The notes under the pieces were generated by a model. The model worked only from the letters and a program-made list of their open reading frames with translations. It was not told the DNA's origin and did no database searches. Below, in pieces: positions 4,846 to 9,578 of a DNA stretch of 9,578 nt; positions within the stretch are counted from its first letter, which is position 1; every line of letters starts with the position of its first letter. Made by a program: the position numbers and the translations under genes. The stretch lies in contig JAEETM010000107.1 in assembly GCA_016290335.1 (NCBI GenBank), positions 1 to 9,578 on the forward strand, in the 5' to 3' direction. This DNA comes from Treponema sp. Lineage in GTDB: Bacteria; Spirochaetota; Spirochaetia; Treponematales; Treponemataceae.

Positions 4846-6012
4846 ATGCCATTCAGAATTGTGCGAAATGACATTACGAAGGTTCACGCGGATGCTATTG
4901 TAAATACGGCGAATCCTTTTCCGACGATTGGGAAGGGGACGGATACTTCTGTTTATAATGCGGCGGGCAGGGAAGAGCTGCTGCGGGCGCGTCAGAAAAT
5001 TGGGGTGATTGAACCGGGGCATTCGGTGGCAACTAAATCTTTTGCGCTGCGGAAAAACGGAATTAAATATATTATCCACACGGTTGGAAATCATTACGAT
5101 TCTAAAAATCCTGAGACGGTGCAGAACCTGAGGAACTGTTATTCTTCTTCGCTGGAGATTGCACAAAAGCTTAAGTGTAAAAGTATTGCAATTCCGCTTC
5201 TGGCAACCGGGTATTATGGGTTCCCAAAAGAGCTGGGGCTTAAGATTGCGGTTGAGGAAATCAGCAGCTTTCTGCTTAATAATGATATTGATATTACGCT
5301 TGTTGTTTATGATCCAAAATCTTACATGATTTCGGAAAAGCTTTTTGATGACATTCAGGACTTCCTTGATGAGAATTATGAGGGGGAGGAACTGGATGGT
5401 GGGCCTGATTATGCAGTTGGCTCGGTTGCGAAGAACTTATTGGCACGGGACTCGTTGGCACGGGTGGAAAGCTCTATGGTGCGGGGGCAAAACTCGTCGG
5501 CACGTGGGGCACTTTTTTCGGCGCCGATTGAATCAAATGCGGAACCTGTTGCATTTTTTGAACTGCAGGAAAAGCTTGTTGAAGAAAAGATCAAACCTGA
5601 AGCTGTCGCCAAGGCTGAACCCGCCATCACCCCGATTGACGTTGATTCGTTTATCCGCGATGCAAAGGAACCTCTCAATTTCCAGAACACGCTGCAGCAG
5701 CTGATTGCGGACAGGAAGCTGGAAAATGCGGCGGTATACAAAAAGGCGTGCATAGACAAAAAGTTTTTTTCCAAGATTATCAGCAATAAAGATTATGTAC
5801 CGAAAAAGCATGTAGTGATGGCACTGGGGCTGGCACTGGAACTTCCGCTGGATGATTACGAACATTTTCTTGCAAGTGCGGGTTATGCGTTTATGCCGTC
5901 CAGCAAGTTTGATCTGATTGTAAAATACTGCGTTATGAAGCAAATCTATAATCTTGTGGAAGTGGATATCATTCTGGATTCTCATGGGCTTGAGTGTTTT
6001 GCGCCGGCGTGA
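4846..6012 (+). CDS. Macro-domain protein with C-terminal HTH-like domain
   Basis: This is a 388-residue cytoplasmic protein. The N-terminal ~165 residues form a macro domain, a fold that binds or hydrolyses ADP-ribose: ADAIVNTAN at 15-23, the ligand loop GKGTDTSVYNAAG at 29-41 and the second loop PLLATGYYGFP at 117-127. The usual GGGG before the catalytic stretch is replaced by TIGKG, so the activity could be binding or hydrolysis. A low-complexity linker (about 175-275) contains five-residue repeats such as LARDS/LARVE, encoded by TTGGCACGGG at 5440-5449 and 5455-5464. The last ~110 residues, with VYKKACIDKKFFSKIISNKDY then MALGLALEL, resemble an XRE-like helix-turn-helix domain also attached to other bacterial stress proteins. 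There is no ribosome-binding site. The vWA and ADP-ribosylglycohydrolase genes follow on the same strand after 113 bases. Confidence 0.85.
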   Translation: MPFRIVRNDITKVHADAIVNTANPFPTIGKGTDTSVYNAAGREELLRARQKIGVIEPGHSVATKSFALRKNGIKYIIHTVGNHYDSKNPETVQNLRNCYSSSLEIAQKLKCKSIAIPLLATGYYGFPKELGLKIAVEEISSFLLNNDIDITLVVYDPKSYMISEKLFDDIQDFLDENYEGEELDGGPDYAVGSVAKNLLARDSLARVESSMVRGQNSSARGALFSAPIESNAEPVAFFELQEKLVEEKIKPEAVAKAEPAITPIDVDSFIRDAKEPLNFQNTLQQLIADRKLENAAVYKKACIDKKFFSKIISNKDYVPKKHVVMALGLALELPLDDYEHFLASAGYAFMPSSKFDLIVKYCVMKQIYNLVEVDIILDSHGLECFAPA

Positions 6013-6049
6013 TTTTAATCAATTTATAAAATTACAAAATTGTAAATGT

Positions 6050-6064
6050 TCGCCAAAATGGCGA
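6050..6064. promoter_or_regulatory. Palindrome upstream of the vWA promoter
   Basis: TCGCCA-AAA-TGGCGA is a perfect 6-bp inverted repeat 11 bases before the proposed -35 box. No T-run follows, so it is not a terminator. It may be an operator for the vWA/ADP-ribosylglycohydrolase pair, possibly for the HTH-bearing macro protein, which is speculative. Confidence 0.4.
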
Positions 6065-6074
6065 CCACTGGGGA

Positions 6075-6103
6075 CTGAAAATCTTTTATCATACAACTAT
6101 AAA
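6075..6103 (+). promoter_or_regulatory. Candidate promoter of the vWA-ARH operon
   Basis: CTGAAA (6075-6080) and TATAAA (6098-6103) are 17 bases apart. The predicted start is near 6110, followed by GAGAGG at 6114-6119 and the ATG at 6126. The two downstream genes could thus be expressed separately from the macro gene, though read-through is possible since no terminator separates them. Confidence 0.5.
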
Positions 6104-6125
6104 AATCTTAAGCGAGAGGTGCTGT

Positions 6126-6791
6126 ATGAAAAAGGGTTTAACAGAAATCGTATTTATTCTGGACAAAAGTGGTTCCATGAGTGGTTTGGAAGCAGACACA
6201 ATCGGAGGGTACAATTCATTTCTTGAAAGACAGAAGAAGGAAGAAGGGGAGGCTTATGTTTCTACGGTGTTGTTTAGTGACACTAACAGCGTAATTCACG
6301 ACCGGGTTCCAATCAGCAAAATTGAGCCGATGAATGATAAGCAGTATTGTGTTGGTGGCTGCACGGCTTTGCTTGATGCAATTGGTGGGGCAATCAAACA
6401 TATTGGAAATGTTCATAAATATGCACGTGAAGAAGACAGGCCCGAAAAAACTGTTTTTGTAATTACGACTGACGGGCAGGAAAACTCGAGCCGTGTTTAT
6501 GATTATGAAAAAATTAAAAAGCTTGTGAAAAAGCAGCAGGAAAAATATGGCTGGGAGTTTATCTTCCTTGGGGCAAATATTGATGCAATCACCGAAGCGG
6601 GAAGGCTTGGAATTGCAAGCAACAGAGCAGTGCGTTACGAATGTGATGGAGTGGGCACAATGCTTAACTTTGAGTGTATGAGTGAATCGATTGCTAATTT
6701 CCGTATGGCAGAGGCAGAGTCAATGCCTGAAAACTGGAAAGAAAAAATTGAAAAATATCACAGCAAAAAAAATAAGAAGGAGAAGGCGTAA
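6126..6791 (+). CDS. von Willebrand factor A (vWA) domain protein with intact MIDAS
   Basis: This is a 221-residue soluble protein, nearly all of it a vWA domain. The metal-ion-dependent adhesion site is complete: DKSGS (Asp13, Ser15, Ser17), Thr80 in GGCTALLDAIG and Asp116 in ITTDGQENSS. It has no signal peptide or membrane segment, so it is cytoplasmic. The conserved block WEFIFLGANIDA lies in the C-terminal third, and the tail is lysine-rich. Such vWA proteins usually mediate metal-dependent assembly of complexes in stress or modification systems; the partner is unknown. The ribosome-binding site is AGAGGT. The stop codon directly abuts the ATG of the ADP-ribosylglycohydrolase gene, so the two are co-translated and probably work together. 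Confidence 0.9.
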   Translation: MKKGLTEIVFILDKSGSMSGLEADTIGGYNSFLERQKKEEGEAYVSTVLFSDTNSVIHDRVPISKIEPMNDKQYCVGGCTALLDAIGGAIKHIGNVHKYAREEDRPEKTVFVITTDGQENSSRVYDYEKIKKLVKKQQEKYGWEFIFLGANIDAITEAGRLGIASNRAVRYECDGVGTMLNFECMSESIANFRMAEAESMPENWKEKIEKYHSKKNKKEKA

Positions 6792-7601
6792 ATGTTTGGT
6801 GCAATTTTGGGAGATATAATTGGTCAGCCGTTTGAGTTTGACAGGGGTAACAAGAGCAAAGAGTTTCCGCTGTTTTGTAAGAATCCGCGCTTTACGGATG
6901 ACTCTGTTATGACAATTGCAATTTGTGACGGTATTTTAAAAGCCGGGCTTGATGCAGATGAAAACACAATGAAAACTTCGATGATTACGAGCATGCAGCT
7001 GTGGGGGCACAAGTATCCTCATGCGGGTTATGGCGGAAGGTTTTACAGGTGGCTTGCTTGTGAAGATACAAAGCCGTACAACAGCTGGGGGAACGGTTCG
7101 GCAATGAGGGTTAGCTCTGTGGGCTGGCTTTTTGAAACTCTTGAACGGACAAGGGAAGTTGCGCGCTGGAGTGCTGAGGTTACGCACAATCACCCGGAAG
7201 GTGTGAAGGGGGCAGAGTCGACTGCGAGTGTTATCTGGATGGCACGGAACGGGTATACTAAGCCGCAGATTAAGGAATACATTACCAAAGAGTTTGGTTA
7301 TGATTTGAGCCGCACCTGCGACCAGATCCGCCCGGACTACCATCACGTGGAAAGCTGCCAGGAAACTGTGCCGCAGGCCATCACCGCTTTTCTGGAAGGC
7401 ACCAGCTTTGAAGATGTTGTTCGAACTGCAGTGAGCCTTGGCGGCGACTGTGATACTCTTACCGATATTGCTGCTGCTATGGGTGAGGCTTTTTTTGAAA
7501 TGCCGGCGGAGTTGAAGGAGAAGTGTTTTGAGTTTACCACAAAGGATATGCATGAAGTGATGGAGAGGTTTGAGGGAGCGAAGCATTCACCTGCGTTGTA
7601 A
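6792..7601 (+). CDS. ADP-ribosylglycohydrolase family protein (DraG/ARH fold)
   Basis: This is a 269-residue enzyme of the family that removes ADP-ribose from modified arginines or related ADP-ribose conjugates, using two metal ions. Metal-site motifs are intact: FTDDS with Thr35-Asp36-Asp37, and SLGGDCDT with Asp219, Asp221 and Thr222. Further conserved blocks are GAILGDIIGQPFEF at the N-terminus, NGSAMR at 101-106 and HNHPEG at 132-137. Its ATG follows the vWA stop with no intervening base, and its ribosome-binding site AAGGAG lies inside the vWA gene. A macro-domain gene lies upstream. No ADP-ribosyltransferase is visible in the window, so the substrate could be a protein, nucleic acid or small molecule modified elsewhere. 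Confidence 0.93.
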   Translation: MFGAILGDIIGQPFEFDRGNKSKEFPLFCKNPRFTDDSVMTIAICDGILKAGLDADENTMKTSMITSMQLWGHKYPHAGYGGRFYRWLACEDTKPYNSWGNGSAMRVSSVGWLFETLERTREVARWSAEVTHNHPEGVKGAESTASVIWMARNGYTKPQIKEYITKEFGYDLSRTCDQIRPDYHHVESCQETVPQAITAFLEGTSFEDVVRTAVSLGGDCDTLTDIAAAMGEAFFEMPAELKEKCFEFTTKDMHEVMERFEGAKHSPAL

Positions 7602-7610
7602 AAGGGAAAC

Positions 7611-7639
7611 TTGACGACAGCCACTGTGTATGCTATATT
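7611..7639 (+). promoter_or_regulatory. Strong promoter of the antitoxin-like RNA
   Basis: TTGACG (7611-7616) and TATATT (7634-7639) are exactly 17 bases apart, with TG at 7631-7632 giving an extended -10. The promoter points into a short stretch without an ORF that ends at the terminator at 7684-7720. It begins 9 bases after the ADP-ribosylglycohydrolase stop codon. Confidence 0.75.
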
Positions 7640-7645
7640 TAAATA

Positions 7646-7720
7646 AAGGAAGGCCCGATTCGTTGGGTCGTCTCCACGGATGTAAAAGCCGCCGAAGTAT
7701 GAGGACTGGGGCGGCTTTTT
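7646..7720 (+). ncRNA. Candidate RNA II-like antitoxin of a par-type type I toxin-antitoxin locus
   Basis: The RNA is predicted from a strong promoter to the T-run of the shared terminator, about 75 nt. It converges on the small peptide gene and overlaps the 3' end of that mRNA through the terminator hairpin. Its terminator loop carries AAGTATGAG (7695-7703). A second copy at 7744-7752 lies inside the peptide gene, so the RNA is perfectly complementary over 9 bases to the coding part of the toxin mRNA as well. Its 5' segment contains GTCTCC, able to pair with GGAGGC at the toxin ribosome-binding site. This is the layout of pAD1 par RNA II; expression is inferred. Confidence 0.65.
7684..7720. 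terminator. Bidirectional terminator shared by toxin mRNA and antitoxin RNA
   Basis: GCCGCC (7688-7693) and GGCGGC (7710-7715) form a 6-bp GC stem flanked by AAAA on the left and TTTTT on the right. It therefore has a T-run in both directions. It lies 4 bases after the toxin stop codon on the minus strand and ends the convergent plus-strand RNA. It may also stop read-through from the ADP-ribosylglycohydrolase gene. Confidence 0.8.
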
Positions 7721-7724
7721 CTAT

Positions 7725-7823
7725 TTACTCATCTTTTTTTCTAAAGTATGAGAGAACTGCTATAACTGTGCAGATTACAGTGGCAACACAAGTCACCAAA
7801 GCAATAACAATTTCACAAGTCAT
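7725..7823 (-). CDS. Small hydrophobic peptide, Fst/holin-like type I toxin candidate
   Basis: This 32-residue ORF was read by hand from the minus strand. The peptide begins MTCEIVIALV, continues as one transmembrane helix and ends in a charged tail, SYFRKKDE. Size, single helix and charged C-terminus match Fst, BsrG/TxpA and related membrane toxins of type I systems, although the sequence itself is not a clear member of one family. A very strong ribosome-binding site, AAAGGGAGG, lies 7 bases before the ATG. The gene has its own promoter (7909-7937), a structured leader of about 77 bases, a terminator directly after the stop, and a convergent small RNA. It is unrelated to its larger neighbours. 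Toxicity is inferred, not shown. Confidence 0.75.
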   Translation of the reverse strand: MTCEIVIALVTCVATVICTVIAVLSYFRKKDE

Positions 7824-7900
7824 ACGCAAGCCTCCCTTTATCATATTTCAGCACAAAGCTGATTGAGTCCGGGAGACGCCGCCAGAATCAGGCACTTCCA
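7824..7900 (-). promoter_or_regulatory. Structured leader of the toxin mRNA with self-sequestered ribosome-binding site
   Basis: GTCTCCC (7877-7871) can pair with GGGAGGC (7836-7830), which contains the ribosome-binding site, over seven bases with one G-U pair. A competing fold pairs CTGATTCTGG (7891-7882) with CCGG and AATCAG (7872-7869 and 7864-7859). A third, TCAGC-TTTGT-GCTGA (7862-7848), overlaps that one. Alternative leader folds that hide and later expose the ribosome-binding site are typical of type I toxins. The segment 7899-7869 is also an inverted copy of 7648-7680. Confidence 0.5.
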
Positions 7901-7908
7901 ATATTTAT

Positions 7909-7937
7909 ACTATACACTAAATCTTGTATACTGTAAA
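7909..7937 (-). promoter_or_regulatory. Promoter of the toxin mRNA
   Basis: TTTACA (7937-7932) and TATAGT (7914-7909) are 17 bases apart on the minus strand, each one mismatch from consensus. The start would lie near 7900, giving a toxin mRNA of about 215 nt to the shared terminator. Confidence 0.65.
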
Positions 7938-8002
7938 TAATAAAGGTCTATTCATTTTACCAAATATTCAGGTTTCAATAAAATAAGATTAGGGGCTGAT
8001 AT

Positions 8003-8019
8003 TTAAAGTATTACTTTAA
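8003..8019. promoter_or_regulatory. 17-bp perfect palindrome, candidate operator
   Basis: TTAAAGTATTACTTTAA is a perfect 8-1-8 inverted repeat. It ends 22 bases before a candidate -10 box (TATACT, 8042-8047) of the phosphoesterase gene, so it abuts or overlaps the -35 region. That position suits a repressor or redox/metal sensor of the winged-helix type. It matches no operator consensus that I recognise with confidence. It has no GC core, so a terminator is unlikely. Confidence 0.5.
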
Positions 8020-8069
8020 TGTTTTTGAGAACGTTTTGTTTTATACTCATCTGAAAGGAAACAAAGAAT

Positions 8070-9029
8070 ATGAAGATTTTGATAATTCCAGATGTTCACG
8101 GTTCTCATGAATGGGAGGTGGTTAAGAGGCTGCCGGCAAAGGATTATGATTATGTGATTTTTCTTGGGGACTATTTTGATTCCTGGGAAAATGAATGGCC
8201 GGATCAGGGGGAGAACTTTAAGTCAATTTGTGATTTTGTCCGTGAAGATAAGGTGCACAGAAAACTTCTCCTGGGGAATCATGACTGGAGTTATTTGAGT
8301 AAGACGAAATATGGGGCAGGGGTGTCTGGGCATCAGAATAGTCATATTGGAGAAATCAGAAAGCTGCTTACAGAAAATCATGATATTCTTGATATTGCTT
8401 TTGAATGTAAAGCAGATTGTGCGGGAGGACGGATTGTTTTTTCTCATGCCGGATTCTCGCGTACCTGGATTAATTATATTTTGAATGTTTTTGGTATTCA
8501 GGAAAATCAATGGTCGATTTCGTTTTTGAACGAGCAGTGGCATAAGCTCTCTTTTAATCCTTATAATGAAGGCTTTAATTATGCTTTCGAAGAGCTTCTG
8601 GACTGGCACGGATTTTTCAGCGGTTCAGGAGATGAGGTTACTCAGGGGCCTCTTTGGATTCGCCCGGAATCATTACTGAAAAATGCATTTTATGAAACTC
8701 AGATTGTTGGGCATACCGAATACTGCCTTGGTGACTTTGTGGTTTTGAGTGAAAAGGATATGAGCTTAGACCGCAAGAACACTGTGATTGTTTCGGATTC
8801 CAGTAACCACTGTATCTTTGACATTATTGATACAGAGAAGCTGCCGGGTTATGCGATTTCTCTTTTGGAATTCAGTAAGTTTTACAAACGTACATTAAAG
8901 CAGATTAACGATATCAAATCTCAGGAGTTTGCACAGGCAGATTTTTCAGAAGAAAGAGCAATGGCAAGATTGTCTGAAGCCTTTGGTGAAAAACTTGCCG
9001 GGCGGTACTACAGGATGTTTTTTGAATAA
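8070..9029 (+). CDS. Calcineurin-like metallophosphoesterase
   Basis: This 319-residue cytoplasmic enzyme belongs to the two-metal phosphoesterase superfamily. All core motifs are visible: DVHG (Asp8, His10), GDYFDS (Asp34), GNHD (Asn70, His71), FSHAG (His126) and VGHT (His215). GPLWIRP at 193-199, before the last histidine, is typical of PPP-like phosphatases. The segment from about 225 to 319 is less conserved. The ATG is preceded by AAAGGAA at suitable distance. A candidate -10 (TATACT, 8042-8047) and a 17-bp palindrome lie upstream. It could act on phosphoproteins, nucleotides or dinucleotides; nothing in the window decides this. It is the first plus-strand gene after the toxin-antitoxin locus and may be unrelated to the ADP-ribose genes. 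Confidence 0.9.
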   Translation: MKILIIPDVHGSHEWEVVKRLPAKDYDYVIFLGDYFDSWENEWPDQGENFKSICDFVREDKVHRKLLLGNHDWSYLSKTKYGAGVSGHQNSHIGEIRKLLTENHDILDIAFECKADCAGGRIVFSHAGFSRTWINYILNVFGIQENQWSISFLNEQWHKLSFNPYNEGFNYAFEELLDWHGFFSGSGDEVTQGPLWIRPESLLKNAFYETQIVGHTEYCLGDFVVLSEKDMSLDRKNTVIVSDSSNHCIFDIIDTEKLPGYAISLLEFSKFYKRTLKQINDIKSQEFAQADFSEERAMARLSEAFGEKLAGRYYRMFFE

Positions 9030-9038
9030 GGATTTTTG

Positions 9039-9047
9039 TGGTATAAT
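9039..9047 (+). promoter_or_regulatory. Extended -10 promoter of the epimerase-like gene (leaderless)
   Basis: TGGTATAAT is an extended -10 box with a perfect hexamer at 9042-9047. Seven bases separate it from the ATG at 9055, and there is no proper ribosome-binding site. No good -35 box is present, as is common with extended -10 promoters. Confidence 0.6.
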
Positions 9048-9054
9048 TTAGAAG

Positions 9055-9578
9055 ATGAAAATAATTGAAACAATTTTCGACAGCTGTTATTTGATTGAGC
9101 CGGAGCAGAGAGAAGATGCGCGGGGCACAATGACGGTGTTCTTTAATAGGGATGAAGTTGCTGGCGTTTTGAAGGGATTTGAGATTTCGGAGCAGCGGAT
9201 TTATAAGATGCCGAAGAAGAACACTTTTTTTGGAATCCACTTTCAGAAGCCGGGAAAAGCAAAGGGAAAACTAATCAGTGTAGTGCAGGGGAGGGCTCTG
9301 GATTTTATTGTTGATTTGAGGGCAGGCTCGCCAACTTTCAAACAGTATAAAAGTTTTGAACTGAATGCAAATTGCCCGCGGCTTGTGTATCTTCCGGCTG
9401 GATTTGGGCATGGATTTTTTACACTCGAAGATAATACAATTCAGGCTTTTGCAATTGATGAACTGGCTGGCGGAGGGGCTTCAGGAATAATTAACTATAA
9501 AGATCCGGAAATCAATTTGCAGCTTCCTGTTGACGATTCAGAAATAATCATTTCGGATTACGATAAAAATGCAGGGAT
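9055..9578 (+). CDS. dTDP-4-dehydrorhamnose 3,5-epimerase-like protein (partial, cut by window end)
   Basis: The frame is open from the ATG to the window edge, giving 174 residues without a stop. The RmlC cupin pattern is clear: DARGTM at 21-26, GIHFQKPG with His62 at the place of the catalytic base, KGKLISVVQG, VDLRAGSPTF at 86-95 and PAGFGHGFFTL at 114-124. RmlC epimerises C3 and C5 of the dTDP-sugar in rhamnose synthesis. The catalytic tyrosine expected about 13 residues after the GHGF motif appears to be Phe132 (QAFAID). The following Y-x-P-x-x-E stretch is also altered. It may therefore be a divergent sugar epimerase or isomerase, not true RmlC. The 3' end and downstream context are outside the window. 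Confidence 0.8.
   Translation, partial: MKIIETIFDSCYLIEPEQREDARGTMTVFFNRDEVAGVLKGFEISEQRIYKMPKKNTFFGIHFQKPGKAKGKLISVVQGRALDFIVDLRAGSPTFKQYKSFELNANCPRLVYLPAGFGHGFFTLEDNTIQAFAIDELAGGGASGIINYKDPEINLQLPVDDSEIIISDYDKNAG

Noticed and set aside
3679..5166. A 495-residue minus-strand reading of the beta-lactamase-fold gene starting at 5166
   Set aside because: The first ~128 residues are antisense to the macro gene, rich in Arg/Asn without domain character, and would hide the signal peptide. The promoter and lipobox place the start at 4782.
7630..7866. A 78-codon plus-strand ORF across the toxin-antitoxin locus
   Set aside because: It starts at the -10 box of the antitoxin promoter without a ribosome-binding site and runs antisense to the well-supported small peptide gene.

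Overview
The window looks like a chromosomal stretch from a spirochaete, most likely a host-associated or rumen Treponema. The basis is moderate AT richness, spirochaete-style lipoboxes ending in F-T-S-C on two predicted lipoproteins, and a general family resemblance. The genus is an inference from protein style, not from a marker gene. No mobile-element gene, tRNA, rRNA or CRISPR array was seen.

Layout. (1) 1-224: short direct repeats and three hairpins, no gene. (2) 225-2501, minus strand: a complete polar amino-acid ABC importer operon (lipoprotein receptor, permease, ATPase). It has a clear sigma-70 promoter and a terminator-like hairpin in its leader. (3) 2502-3678: a small heat-shock protein gene (hsp20, minus strand) with an exact sigma-54 (-24/-12) promoter and phased repeats upstream. 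Palindromes lie downstream, inverted copies of a short repeat pair flank the gene, and a candidate plus-strand small RNA sits on its far side. (4) 3679-4782, minus: a serine beta-lactamase/esterase-fold lipoprotein, divergent from (5) 4846-6012, plus: a macro-domain protein with an HTH-like C-terminus. The two share back-to-back promoters whose -10 boxes lie 6 bases from each ATG, so both mRNAs are probably leaderless. (6) 6126-7601: a vWA (MIDAS) protein and an ADP-ribosylglycohydrolase in a tight operon. With the macro protein these form an ADP-ribose-handling neighbourhood. (7) 7611-7937: a locus organised like the pAD1 par (Fst/RNA II) type I toxin-antitoxin system. A 32-residue hydrophobic peptide gene on the minus strand is met by a short convergent plus-strand RNA at a shared bidirectional terminator. 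(8) 8070-9029: a calcineurin-like phosphoesterase. (9) 9055 to the window edge: an RmlC-like sugar epimerase, cut by the window and again apparently leaderless.

How the parts relate. The importer is self-contained. The macro, vWA and ADP-ribosylglycohydrolase genes plausibly act on ADP-ribose or ADP-ribosylated targets, with no transferase visible here. The most notable points are the par-like type I locus, which no long-ORF scan would reveal, and the sigma-54-driven hsp20. Both are read directly from sequence architecture; expression and function are inferred.
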